This document shows, piece by piece, positions 43,819 through 53,820 of a DNA stretch of 64,000 nt. Under the pieces are notes generated by a model. It did not search any database. It was given only the letters and a program-made list of their open reading frames with translations, and was not told the DNA's origin. Both the position numbers and the translations under genes were made by a program. The DNA is from Peronospora farinosa (Eukaryota; Oomycota; Peronosporomycetes; Peronosporales; Peronosporaceae), in NCBI GenBank assembly GCA_947646735.1, contig CANTFK010000072.1, positions 310,001-374,000 of the forward strand, in the 5' to 3' direction. How positions within the stretch are numbered: the first letter of the stretch is position 1; the number at the start of each line of letters is the position of its first letter.

Positions 43819-46668
43819 ATGAACCCACCAACAGGTTCTAAACCCAAGTGCAAGTTCTCTAGTCGCAACCTCAATGCTGTTTTTAAGGCGCCAATAGGGA
43901 CGAAGCCTTTGCCAGACAGTGCCACTGGACCGCTGCAACGGTCTACGAACCACATGCTTGTGCTTGGAAAAACATCCGTGACACCTCCTGCACCCCTCAA
44001 TACGCCCAGTTTAAAGAGTGAGAGCAAAGTGAACGACATGCATGTGAGTCTCGTACCTGCGGGCTCCAATTGGGCGAAGAATGCTGAGAAATGTATGCAA
44101 AATGAAGAATTAGAACGTTCACCAGATACGATCAACGCAACAGCGTCCAGTACAGTGTTAGAGAAGGTCTGGACACCTGAAAATGTGGCAGAGCATCTTC
44201 ATACTTCTCGATTTGTTGCTCGTCCAATAGTGGCGGTCAGGAATTCTGGACGCTGGGGAGATGACGCTGTGGAAGACGATATTGTCCAGAACAATATTCG
44301 TCGTCGGCTTCAGAAAGAAAGAGAGTTTCCTGACTTGAAAAAATCATTGGAAGAAACACAGACATATCGTGGACATGGACACGTTTCTACTGCCGGTGAG
44401 ATGCAATTGATGAGGCCGCGGCAGGAGCCCGAGCAGCGTCACGGAAGAGCAACAGGTCGTTGGGCCCATTTTAACAAGGAGGAGATGCATCATTCGATGC
44501 AAGATACCGGTAGTCGATGGTCTCATAGTCAATATGAACGCGACGAAGACGATCGTTGGTCCCGCGACCAGTCGAGATTTGGTGCCTACGGACCTGAAAG
44601 TCGACGGCATGAGAACGTTGGGTGGTCAGATCCTAATGACTGCCACGCTCACTTTAGCCGCAGTGACGTCCGCTTTGACATAGTGGCGTCCGGTAATGGT
44701 GACCGTGTTATGAACCACAGCCCCTATCGCATGAATTGGGGCACTACTCCATTGAGTCATCGAGATGCTTCCCTTCCGTCTGTATCTTCAAACGAGGACT
44801 CCTGTGTCCAAACTTTACAGCCGTTTCGTTCTTCATCTCCCCCTCCAGTGCTAGCATCTGGTTCAATAGCAGTGAAGCTGGCCTCGAAAAGGGAATATGA
44901 TGGACCTGGCCATGCCAGAGAAAACTATCAGTGTACAAACATTGTGTGGTCGGAAAATGAGGAATTGTCTACTTCCGTGGCTGAGGAAATGCAAAGCAGT
45001 ACAGAATCCTCGTCCAATTCGCTATCTCACAGCAGTCCTGGTCCCCCGCAGCATCTTAAGCTGCTTAAACGTCCAAAAATGCTATTTGATCCCAGAACCG
45101 GCGGCATTGTAAATGCTGAAGACATGACGCGACCAGACAAGCGTCAGACGGATGGATGCAGTGGAGATAAAGACCGAGTGAATACCGTTAGAATATCTAA
45201 AACATCGGAATCAATACGTGCCAGTAAGCGAACAAACTGTAAACGAGAGGCACAAGCTCAAGCATTAACTTCGAAGTCAAAAAGTGGTAAAGCTGGACGT
45301 AAAGAGGCAAACTTGACTCCCGAAATCGTCGATGCTGTTTCCAGCATGAGTCAAATGACTATCGTAGCAATCGAGCAAGAAGCTGTTGTCAAGGGCACAG
45401 CGTGCACTAGCGAGACATCATCTATGACGTCGTCGAATGCAGTAGAATTGATGGCTGACCAAGCAGACATTAAGGTGGCTTCCAAAGGTAGGAGGGTCAA
45501 GAGGGACAGTAAGCGTGTGAAAACGAAGCAGCCTTTTCGACAAGAAGGTAAGTCTCAAGTGACAAAACCACCGCAGGAGTCACGTACTTCGACCTCCTTA
45601 ACTACCCGGCCGAAACAACAGCACCGAAACTCACGTGATAATACTGCTGTGAATGTACGTGGTTGTTCGACGGCCAGTAGTGGTAACGCCACTGATTGCA
45701 TTAAGTATAACATTCTTATGCAGTGCGATGGACGCGAGGCAGTGGGCGACAAACTTGTTCAGCACGAGAGAGAGATGCAGAAGCCGAATTTGGACCATAC
45801 AGGCCATATCTTGCTGACGTCGACTGCGCTTGGACCTAATAGTGGCGTTGTGATGCAGTCAGACGAGCAACAAGACTTCAAAGTCAGTTCCGTGGACGGT
45901 GGCTTTGAGACGGTCAAGTCACGGCGAGACGTACTGTTTGAGAAGAACCAGTTGCGAGAACGAGTGATAACGACAGTAGCAGTTGCTCCGTTGCTAGACG
46001 AAAAGAAGCGCGATTGTGCATCACTTGAGGTGCAGGCAGCTGTGCCGAGCAAAGAGGTTCAAGAGAAGAAGTTATATATGGTGGCAAAGGTATCGAAGGT
46101 AGCCACACCACCTGAAACGCTGAGGCTGCATGGTAAGGCTGCCAATTCGCGTAGAAGTGCAAATGAGGTGATCAAGGACAAGAAGACGAAGTGTGTGTCA
46201 AAGCAGGCTACAGGAACACGTTGGTCTAAGAAGAAGGAGATGTCAGCAAAGGCGAAGGTTCCTGTCCGTGGAAGCCATTCTGAAATGCCTGAGCAAGTGG
46301 CATTAAGATCCACTGAACAAGTTGCTGGCGAAGCTCCAATTGAAGCCTCGCTTTTGAAGAAGAGCACGAAAGGGACGAAGGCGACGGTGAAACTAAAGAA
46401 GAACAGACAGAGCGACGAGATGTGCAAGACGAACGACCCGAAGCGGGTTTCGAATATTGCAAGCACTAGTCGACAGCAGGATCAAAGCAGACGACAAGGT
46501 ACTAAACAGTCTGCTCATAGTGGTGTACAAAGTGTAGGTTCAGTGACTACGCAACCACGAGAGTCAGGCGGTATTACTGCGAAAAGGAAGGCCAAACAGG
46601 TCCGGCAAGTGTACGTGGTGAAGACACTGGCGCCAGCTTCGGTCAGTGCGACGTTCACTACTGTGTAG
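43819..46668 (+). CDS. Large basic, mostly disordered protein, unknown function
   Basis: This encodes 949 residues in one exon, not recognised. The N-terminal third contains a series of Arg/Gly-Trp motifs: GRWGDD, GRWAHF, SRWSHS, DRWSRD and VGWSDP, between about residues 135 and 280. Near 415-435 is a compact segment, LKRPKMLFDPRTGGIVN, which may be a short conserved motif. The C-terminal half is Lys/Ser/Thr-rich, with many KKK and KRK clusters typical of nuclear or RNA-binding disordered proteins. Repeated tryptophans in a charged context recall RNA-regulatory proteins such as the PRRC2 group, but no alignment supports that. The long open frame and coding-like composition make it a real gene. 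Confidence 0.7.
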   Translation: MNPPTGSKPKCKFSSRNLNAVFKAPIGTKPLPDSATGPLQRSTNHMLVLGKTSVTPPAPLNTPSLKSESKVNDMHVSLVPAGSNWAKNAEKCMQNEELERSPDTINATASSTVLEKVWTPENVAEHLHTSRFVARPIVAVRNSGRWGDDAVEDDIVQNNIRRRLQKEREFPDLKKSLEETQTYRGHGHVSTAGEMQLMRPRQEPEQRHGRATGRWAHFNKEEMHHSMQDTGSRWSHSQYERDEDDRWSRDQSRFGAYGPESRRHENVGWSDPNDCHAHFSRSDVRFDIVASGNGDRVMNHSPYRMNWGTTPLSHRDASLPSVSSNEDSCVQTLQPFRSSSPPPVLASGSIAVKLASKREYDGPGHARENYQCTNIVWSENEELSTSVAEEMQSSTESSSNSLSHSSPGPPQHLKLLKRPKMLFDPRTGGIVNAEDMTRPDKRQTDGCSGDKDRVNTVRISKTSESIRASKRTNCKREAQAQALTSKSKSGKAGRKEANLTPEIVDAVSSMSQMTIVAIEQEAVVKGTACTSETSSMTSSNAVELMADQADIKVASKGRRVKRDSKRVKTKQPFRQEGKSQVTKPPQESRTSTSLTTRPKQQHRNSRDNTAVNVRGCSTASSGNATDCIKYNILMQCDGREAVGDKLVQHEREMQKPNLDHTGHILLTSTALGPNSGVVMQSDEQQDFKVSSVDGGFETVKSRRDVLFEKNQLRERVITTVAVAPLLDEKKRDCASLEVQAAVPSKEVQEKKLYMVAKVSKVATPPETLRLHGKAANSRRSANEVIKDKKTKCVSKQATGTRWSKKKEMSAKAKVPVRGSHSEMPEQVALRSTEQVAGEAPIEASLLKKSTKGTKATVKLKKNRQSDEMCKTNDPKRVSNIASTSRQQDQSRRQGTKQSAHSGVQSVGSVTTQPRESGGITAKRKAKQVRQVYVVKTLAPASVSATFTTV

Positions 46669-47544
46669 GTATTGAAGGCAGTTAGTTGTACATGGGAAGA
46701 AACAGTGGCGTGTGTACAATATACAGGACATCTCATGTTGAAGTTGCCTTCAACATGAGGTGCACCAAACATCTGTGGCTGGGTGGGCCTCATGCCTTTG
46801 GGTGATCGGACCGAACCACGTCAAGACGACAACGCAACCTTGTTTACGGTTGCAGCTGTCAATTATACGACCATCACTAAGGTTTTCGTCGATGGGCCCG
46901 AGATAGTGGTACATGTGTCGACAGGTACGTTGATGGCAGCCATGAGTGGCATCAGCAAGCAGCTACAACCTTAGCTGCAAGAGAAACTGGCAGCCGTGTT
47001 TCGTTGCTGTTACGTTGACTGCAACGTGCGTATCCATTCGGTCCGATGATGGAGAATCCCACCGGAGATGGCCGTAGCAGATGGTGAAAATGGCAGCCTG
47101 CGTACTTTTCCACCAGTATCAATGTTGTATTCTCCTCCATAGTCAAAAGAGGGGCTGACAATATGCAGCTGATGGCTACAGTATTTGTTGAATCCGTATC
47201 TGCCACACGCAGTCATCAAATGGCCTTGCTATTCATTCACTTCATCTAGTCGTAGGATCAAAGATACGCTAAATCAGTGAAACAGTGATGGCCAAGCAAT
47301 GACCATCGGCTCTTCTGAGTTAAAAGTGGTCTCCAGAAAAGCCAGAGTTGTGTACGCACCCCATCAGCGGGGCGTGTCAGCGTCACAGGATGGACCGCCA
47401 AGAAGACGCCAGAGTAGCGCAGTATGTAGCAACAATGAGCACCATTGTAGCCAGCATTTCGTTGGTGACGACCAGTGCAAAGATCCCTGACGTTCCTCTC
47501 ACTCATGTTTGAATTTGCGTCGTCCAGACCAAGCGCCACTTGCC
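46669..47544. other. Intergenic, no gene recognised
   Basis: A short inverted repeat is visible at about 46736-46760 (CATGTTGAAG / CTTCAACATG), which could form a hairpin near the end of the upstream transcript. Open frames on both strands are short and lack domains. Confidence 0.4.
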
Positions 47545-48360
47545 ATGCAGTGCCAAACCAGCCTCATCTCTACCAAAGACAGCACTGCCGATGCAGTACC
47601 ACGTGAGGTGGCACCATTTCTCAAGAGTTTGCGTCGCATGCTAGAGGATGAAAGTGCCGCTATTCTGCGCTGGACACCCGATGGTCGTGCTTTTGAGATC
47701 CACGACATGCACGAGATGATGGCGCACGTGTTGCCAAAATATTTCAAGCATTGCAAGTATACGAGTTTCCAGCGACAGCTCAACTACTTCAGTTTTCGCA
47801 AATGGACCAAATCTAAGGCCATTGTCTGCACTTTTTCCAATGACTTTTTCCTGCGTGATCAGCCCGAACTCGCATGGCGGATCACGCGTAAAAAGTCACT
47901 GAGTCCTACCAAGCACCGACCTGCTGCTGTTAGAGCCTCGGTCATGTCATACTGGAAAAAGGAGCCCAGTAGTACCGTACAAGTGGCTCCTCATTCGACC
48001 TTGGACAGCCCTTATATGCTGCTACCGGGCGACGCTAAATGTTGCGTACCCTTCTTGTCCTCAGCGGACACTGACTTTATGCTCAAACAACACGATATCC
48101 GCCACACGCAGCAGGTTCGACGCAGCTACGGCTTCAATGTGGTGGCACCAACTAATGTATACCCGAGATGCTACGACACAGCGACTACTGGCAGCGTGGA
48201 ACAGACGGAACCTCTTGACTGGATTGACTGCTTGCTACCGCCAATGGACGAGACGTACATGTACATGTACCCACCACAAGTCGCCCCAATTGCGCCGTAC
48301 ACGACAACCTCTTTCAACATGCACAAAAGCTTTGAGTTTGTGCCTTCCAGTAGTTTGTGA
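47545..48360 (+). CDS. HSF-type DNA-binding transcription factor
   Basis: This encodes 271 residues from the ATG at 47545 (the frame extends upstream without an ATG). Residues about 18-115 form a winged-helix HSF domain: PFLKSLRRMLEDESAAILRW, the recognition-helix stretch YTSFQRQLNYFSFRKW, and FLRDQPELAWRITRKK. Known: HSF domains bind inverted NGAAN repeats. Oomycetes carry an expanded HSF family, many of them short. After the domain I see no hydrophobic heptad region for trimerisation, only a low-complexity tail with Tyr/Pro/Met near the end (MDETYMYMYPP), perhaps an activation region. So it may bind as a monomer or with a partner (inference). Confidence 0.88.
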   Translation: MQCQTSLISTKDSTADAVPREVAPFLKSLRRMLEDESAAILRWTPDGRAFEIHDMHEMMAHVLPKYFKHCKYTSFQRQLNYFSFRKWTKSKAIVCTFSNDFFLRDQPELAWRITRKKSLSPTKHRPAAVRASVMSYWKKEPSSTVQVAPHSTLDSPYMLLPGDAKCCVPFLSSADTDFMLKQHDIRHTQQVRRSYGFNVVAPTNVYPRCYDTATTGSVEQTEPLDWIDCLLPPMDETYMYMYPPQVAPIAPYTTTSFNMHKSFEFVPSSSL

Positions 48361-48704
48361 ATGTCCATGTAAATAAGTGAATGTCGTCGAAAAGAGAGAG
48401 AGAAACAAATAGACGTCTGTAAGTAATGAGCTTTTGATTTTATGTCTCACTCTTAGGGGTTCCATGTAACAAGCAGCAATGGCCATCTCACTTGAATACG
48501 AGACTTTACCAGTCAAGAATCGGATGCTCTGAGGTTTCGTCTTGGCAGCAAAAGTCACTGGAAACGCTTTTCGAAGACTGCGTGGGTAAAAGTCGATCTA
48601 CGGTCAGAGGTATTGATTAAGCTGCTGTGATCACCACTTATTCCTCGCCAGCGAGTGAGGCGCGGCCATTATCGATAAGTGAGCAGGTTAGTAGACACAA
48701 AGCG
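48361..48704. other. Convergent intergenic region
   Basis: These 344 bp lie between convergent stops. A GA-rich patch is at about 48390-48405; nothing else was recognised. Confidence 0.5.
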
Positions 48705-49673
48705 CTAGAGCTCAGACTCTCGCTGTCGCTGCTGCCGCTCCGTGTCTGCCGTCTCTCGCACAAAAGCACTCACCAACTCGCAATAACCTTTCGCCACATC
48801 GGCCGTGGCCCGCGTGCTATGCTCGAGTGAGTTGGCGATGGCCAGCAGCACACGACGCTGATCAGCTAATGAATGAGTCTCGCTGTCATCCGTCGTCACC
48901 TGTTGCTCCAACACTCGACACCGAGCTGCTTCTTCCTGGAACATGGCAGTGAGGTCCTGGAAGCCTCGTGCCATACCAGCAGCAGCCACCGAGCTCTGCT
49001 CCACGGACCTGGCCAATGACCAATCACAGTCACCACCGCTTCGTGTAAAGACTCTGGATCGATTCGCATCATCGTCATGCTTCCGTTTGTGGTGAAATCT
49101 GAGAGAATCTGCTGTCTCCACTTCATCCATCTGCTGTGTTACTTGTTCTGTCTCTTGATCGTCCTCATAAAGCTCCTTTACTTGCTCTTCATTGTCTTCA
49201 TTTGTCTCTTCTTCATCCATTTGCTGCTCACGTTTCGATTGATAACCAGTCACAATAGCTTTCATCTTGTCTTCAAAAACCCATGGCAATTTTCCTTTAA
49301 AGGCATGAGCCTTGTGTCGACGTCTCTTTATATCTCTCCACCAATCATCACTCAACCCCACACCGTCTTCTTGAAATCCCGGTTGACTGCTAAGCCACTT
49401 GAGCTCAACATACTCACTACGAAGATTCTTAAACTTGACAGCCACTTGACCTTCAGTCCATGGCTGTTCTCGGGGGAAGCTCTCATTTAATGCATTTGTT
49501 AACTCCTCACGTGCGTGTTGTTTTAATAAAATACCGTTATTTGTTACATTACGTGGATCATCACGCAACGCCTTGTACAGATCCAGCAGTCGTAACGTCT
49601 CAGCCACAAGGAACAAGACCATTTGGAGCAATTGCAACAAAATGTCACGATTCTTAAGTAACAAAGTTGACAT
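48705..49673 (-). CDS. Myb/SANT-like DNA-binding protein, possibly transposon-derived
   Basis: This encodes 322 residues. Residues about 25-115 fit a Myb/SANT-like (trihelix type) domain: LYKALRDDP, then PREQPWTEGQVAVKFKNLRS with the conserved Trp, and LKWLSSQPGF ahead of DDWWRDI. An acidic Glu-rich stretch follows at about 150-190. The C-terminal third is helical with two similar blocks, SSVAAAGMARGFQDLTAMF and RATADVAKGYCELVSAF, which may form a coiled coil. Such domains occur in plain transcription factors and in the accessory protein of PIF/Harbinger transposons. No transposase or terminal repeats were seen nearby, so it may be a domesticated or host gene. It is convergent with the HSF gene. 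Confidence 0.6.
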   Translation of the reverse strand: MSTLLLKNRDILLQLLQMVLFLVAETLRLLDLYKALRDDPRNVTNNGILLKQHAREELTNALNESFPREQPWTEGQVAVKFKNLRSEYVELKWLSSQPGFQEDGVGLSDDWWRDIKRRRHKAHAFKGKLPWVFEDKMKAIVTGYQSKREQQMDEEETNEDNEEQVKELYEDDQETEQVTQQMDEVETADSLRFHHKRKHDDDANRSRVFTRSGGDCDWSLARSVEQSSVAAAGMARGFQDLTAMFQEEAARCRVLEQQVTTDDSETHSLADQRRVLLAIANSLEHSTRATADVAKGYCELVSAFVRETADTERQQRQRESEL

Positions 49674-50062
49674 TAGAGTCTTTAAAGTAACTTTTCAGGA
49701 CGTGCACTGTCTGCTTGATTCCCAGCTGGTTGGGTTTGGTAGCTCTTATTACTAACTAGAATCGATTCTTTGGTTTTATATTCCAATCAAGAGAGACCCG
49801 ATCGTTATCGACATCACTTCAAGCTGAAGTGTCAGCGCTTGAGGCTGTCGCCACCGGCGTGTCGGACGAATGGGCTGCATCCTGACTAAAGTCTGTCACG
49901 ATAACGGTATTTACCGTTTCTTTTCTTACCGTTGTTAACAGATATTTATATATCGAAAACACTCATAGAATTCTTTTTTTACAAGACCTGGTGAGGGAGG
50001 ACCACGATCTGCTGTTACTGCATTCCCACCGTCTCTCAAGTACCAAGACGACACTCTTATCA
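49674..50062. other. Divergent intergenic region
   Basis: These 389 bp lie between the divergent Myb/SANT-like and PP2C genes. A plain AT-rich stretch precedes 50063. A short inverted repeat of ACGGTA / TACCGT type is visible at 49910-49935 (GATAACGGTATTTACCGTTTC). It should hold both promoters. Confidence 0.4.
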
Positions 50063-51175
50063 ATGGATCTAAAAGACATCTCGGTAGCTACGTGGTTGCA
50101 GAAGGAAGAGATGGAGAAGACAATAAGGCGGAATTTGCTCGTGTATGGAGGAGGAATTCCTGGTGTTGCATTGGATGATGACAGAGTAGACCTGCCAGAG
50201 TTTACAGGTGTCCAAGAAGGAGGTTACAAGTCTATTAATTGCCGACTTTATTGGGGTGTCCGGACCAGAGCTGGTAACGACCCGCTGAAACGCCGCAAGG
50301 AGAACCAAGACGCCTTCTGTGTATGTGATGCAATGGCTGACGACGCACGTGCTACTTTCTTCTCTGTTTTTGACGGGCACGGACCTCAGGGAGCTTTTGT
50401 GAGCCACTTTGTGAGGGAACAGTACCATCGAGCGGTGGCAGAAGCTTACGCCGAGCTGTTTTCATCCGTGTCCAATAAGAACAGAATTGGTTTCGGAGCC
50501 AAAAAAGCAAGTGTTACGTGCGATATTGTAGCGGTACTTTTTCAGCAGGCGGTGCGGCGGGTTGTGGAAAAATTGGACGCTAGCATGATCGACATCAGTG
50601 TCAGCGGCACCACGGCAGTGGCCATGCTTGTGCGCGAGAAGGACGTATTTATGGCCAATCTTGGCGACAGCCGAGCTGTCATCGCAAGGTATCTGGAGGA
50701 AGAGCAGCACTATGTCGTACACTGCGAGACGAAGGATCATAAACCGGATGAACCTGAGGAGCGCGCGCGGATCGAACGCAACAACGGGCGTGTATTCGAG
50801 TGGGGATCTTACCGCGTGTGGTTGCAGGATGTAGATATGCCTGGGTTAGCGATGTCGCGATCGTTTGGCGACTTGGTGGCCAAAAGTGTGGGCGTGACTG
50901 CCGAACCGGATGTAACGATTGTGGAAAAAATGAAGTTTAGCAGCACTGACAGGAAGAACAGGGACCGACCTGCGGCGTTTGCGGTGCTAGCTAGTGACGG
51001 ATTATGGGAGTTCATGACAACAGCCGAGTGCATTGATTTTGTGGCTGCTTGCATTGTCGACTCGGGGAAGTCACCCCAGGAAGCATGTAATGCCCTTATT
51101 GCGGAAGCGTATGACCGATGGGACGCAGAGGAGGACGTGGTGGATGATATCACTGCAGCCGTTGTCTACTTTTGA
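50063..51175 (+). CDS. PP2C-family Ser/Thr phosphatase
   Basis: This encodes 370 residues from the ATG at 50063. The metal-dependent phosphatase motifs are in order: ENQDAFCV near 80, VFDGHGPQG near 103, SGTTAVAMLV near 175, ANLGDSRAV near 195, AMSRSFGD near 265, ASDGLWEFM near 310, and DDITAAVVYF at the very end. All four metal-binding acids are present. Residues 1-60 are a short charged extension and no signal peptide is visible, so it is probably cytosolic or nuclear. Known: PP2C enzymes are Mg/Mn-dependent, monomeric and insensitive to PP1/PP2A inhibitors. This is the second PP2C in the window but is only distantly similar to the fused one. Confidence 0.93.
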   Translation: MDLKDISVATWLQKEEMEKTIRRNLLVYGGGIPGVALDDDRVDLPEFTGVQEGGYKSINCRLYWGVRTRAGNDPLKRRKENQDAFCVCDAMADDARATFFSVFDGHGPQGAFVSHFVREQYHRAVAEAYAELFSSVSNKNRIGFGAKKASVTCDIVAVLFQQAVRRVVEKLDASMIDISVSGTTAVAMLVREKDVFMANLGDSRAVIARYLEEEQHYVVHCETKDHKPDEPEERARIERNNGRVFEWGSYRVWLQDVDMPGLAMSRSFGDLVAKSVGVTAEPDVTIVEKMKFSSTDRKNRDRPAAFAVLASDGLWEFMTTAECIDFVAACIVDSGKSPQEACNALIAEAYDRWDAEEDVVDDITAAVVYF

Positions 51176-52310
51176 GTGCGTATTGTGAATTGGAAATATG
51201 GTGTTTCTCGACTATCGCCATGAGTGTAAAAATGGGGCTAGACTTCAATGTTGACACAGCCAAAAAAGCTCATTGCTACAAAGAATCAATGGGAGGTCAA
51301 GTTTGATTACTTGTATCGAATGGTCTTGCTGCAAAGAACCTCTGAATAAAAAGATGCTAAGGCTGAGGTGAACGATGTGCCTTCTCAAACGTCGACGAGT
51401 AGTTTCCAGCATTCTTGTTGACTACAACGCGAAACATTTTCTAAGTTCAAAGAACGAGATCGACCATACTTTTTTGAGGCAAGCGCACTAAAGAAGAATA
51501 TTTATTTGATGCGATTTGAAGCTTGATCTGTGATGCCGACTGACATCAGTGCGCTGTTTAATGGGTGTGCTTAGCTGTATCTTGCGTTTTCGGAGATACA
51601 GCGAAACGGATGTGGTGGCGGTGATCTGACTGTCTTTTAAAATCAGTATGGAACGAGATGCCGACTCCTGAGAACAGGTGAAGTTTTGTTTGAGATTGCA
51701 AACTTGTCTACTTCGGCAAATAGATTTCCGTTGTTCAAGGCACTACAGCAAACGTGGCAGCAGCAAGCTTCGCGAGGTATCCTTTACATTTTGCTAGGGT
51801 GCTTCAGTCCTAGTTAACTTCTTTCGACATGTGGTAAAGGGCCGTACACCACGATGCCTGGTAAACCGGACTTGTCACTCAGTCGATGTAGTTAGCAGCT
51901 CTTCCGCATTTGGACTACAAAACGTGACATGTCGTTTTTGTGCGTCTTTTGCTCAACTAAGTGTGAGTTATTCAAATGAGCTCCGGAAATTAGCAACATG
52001 ATGATGCCGAAGAAAAGCAGGGCAAGACCGACGCAACAACAGCAGATGCGGTGTGCCATGAGCAATGGCACATGGACAATTATCTTTTATGGATGAAGTA
52101 TAAGCCTAGTATATCTGGTATACTGCATTCTCTGGAAATTGCTGATGCAGTTCACTTTTCGTTGACAACATGCCACCGTCCGCATAGTCTCTTGTGACAA
52201 CTCTCACCATCAACAATCTGGCTCATACTAAGTGGTGGTGGAAGGTATTCGACAACGGGCAGCTCAGAACACTGCTTTGTGAATCAAGGATGATCATCTT
52301 GGCTGAGATG
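51176..52310. other. Intergenic, no gene recognised
   Basis: About 1.1 kb separates the PP2C gene from the repeat nest. Only short frames are present. GATGATCATC and GATGATCAT lie close together at 52289-52314, just where the 137-bp direct repeat starts. Confidence 0.45.
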
Positions 52311-52447
52311 ATCATACTTGTGTTTTGTGCGTTATGGTGTAGTAGAGCGGATATGTGGCATGGTGTCAACAAGCTACATATTTGGTAGAAGCAAATTGAA
52401 GAAAACGTTTACAAAAGCAAAAATTGATTAGAGCGTGAATGTGGTCC
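52311..52447 (+). repeat. 137-bp direct repeat, left flank of the retrotransposon
   Basis: This starts ATCATACTTGTGTTTTGTGC and ends GTGGTCC, right against the first base (TG) of the 5' LTR. The same 137 bp with only a handful of substitutions (for example AAGCTACATA / AAGTTACATA) follows the last base of the 3' LTR at 61202-61338. It acts as a target duplication in position, but is far longer than the usual 4-6 bp. Confidence 0.9.
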
Positions 52448-53690
52448 TGTAACAGGGCATCTAGTTACACGTAAACATTAAGTAATTGTAACGGGGTTAC
52501 ACGACGGTTGTAGCGTCTTTCCGAGAGTTTACGGTTGAATGCCCCGTTTATTGCATATAATGCATTTTGATACTTCTCTTTAGAAAGGTATTAAGTATAT
52601 TCATTAAAGATACGGTATCGGTAATACCGTATCTTATCGATTGAGATTCGATAAATCACTAACGCTGTATTAAGTACATCATACACAGATGTTTAGACGA
52701 TACGTCGACCAATAGCAAAGTCTGCATATAATAATTACTATTATAGTAATTAATCTAGTGTAGTGTACTTGGAGTAGGACTATTCATAAAATCTTAAAGC
52801 ATAAATATAATCAGTTCTCCTTTTGAGTTTAAGATCGCAAATCGTTCTGACTTGCTCTCTTGTGCACTTCGTGCGTTGGTTCTCTGAACCCCTAAGCTTC
52901 TAGCTTCTCTTGCACTCTGTGCGTTGGTTCTCTGAACCTTAAGCTTATTGCTTGCTGACTAAAAGTCTCTCCTACTTCCTTAGAAGAGGGTGACTTTAAA
53001 GTCGTATAATTAGTTCCTTAGAACTAAGTGGCTTCTAGCCTTAACTCTATTTAGTTCTCTAGAACTAAGAGGCTTCCAGCCGAAAGTCTTCCTCTGGCTA
53101 AAGAGCTGTGCAGCTCCGCTACAGTAATATACTTAATGTTTGGTCTAAAAGTATCCACGATTACTTTTGACCTGTCACTTGGGTGCGATACACAAATGTG
53201 ATCCACCCTCGTGAATGTGATAGCCATTGATGGATTCGCATGAGAAGGGATGACGCTAGTTGAAGCTAGGCATCGCGACGTCTCAGAAGGACGTCAGTTG
53301 CGATCTTAGATCTAGATTTAAGATCATGCGACAGGATACGCTTCTAAAGTGTCGCGTATCCGATCTATATATATATATATAGCCAATCAGTAGTTAAGTA
53401 TATATATAGTTATAATTAATTAAATATAGCTCAGTGTTGAATTTGCTAAATCAAAAGCACCACGCACGAGAAGCCGAAAAGCTTCTACGTGACGTCGATG
53501 TCTTCTTGTCTTAGAAATTCGTTGCACTCTCGATTAAGCGAGAGGCAACTGGTGGTACGACTGCTTAAGCAGTCGATCAACCTCCCAACCACCCTCGCAC
53601 GCGAAGGTAAGACGGTCTAACCGCTTCCTCGCTTGTGCATAAGGTGTGTGCTAGTAGCACGAGGCAACTTCGTAGAAGTGCCCGTCTACA
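52448..53690 (+). repeat. 5' LTR, interrupted by a solo LTR
   Basis: Bases 52448-52486 and 53129-53690 together (601 bp) match the 3' LTR (60602-61201). The match includes AGTAATATACTTAATG across the insertion point, the TATATATATATATAG stretch near 53371 and the shared end GTCTACA / TTCTACA. The two LTRs differ by scattered substitutions, so the element is not brand new. Confidence 0.9.
52487..53123 (+). mobile_element. Solo LTR of a different element, nested in the 5' LTR
   Basis: These 637 bp start TGTAACGGGG and end CCGCTACA, with a direct repeat GTAAT on each side (52482-52486 and 53124-53128). The 3' LTR of the host element has a single GTAAT at the same place and no insert. Inside are imperfect tandem copies of GTGCGTTGGTTCTCTGAACC near 52870-52940. 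There is no internal region, so it is a solo LTR left by recombination. A related, inverted copy lies at 61497-61800. Confidence 0.9.
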
Positions 53691-53692
53691 CT

Positions 53693-53708
53693 TGGTAGCA
53701 CTAGTAGT
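53693..53708 (+). other. Putative primer binding site
   Basis: TGGTAGCACTAGTAGT begins two bases after the 5' LTR end. It starts with the TGG that pairs to the CCA end of a tRNA. The tRNA was not identified. Confidence 0.5.
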
Positions 53709-53820
53709 CCTTCCCACGACACCCGTCTCTCTGAGCGTGCGTGTGGTTGAGATGGTCCTTGATATGGACTGAAGTAACTTCCCTCACCTCTCCCAACATC
53801 ATAGGGAGTTGGCAGAGCAT

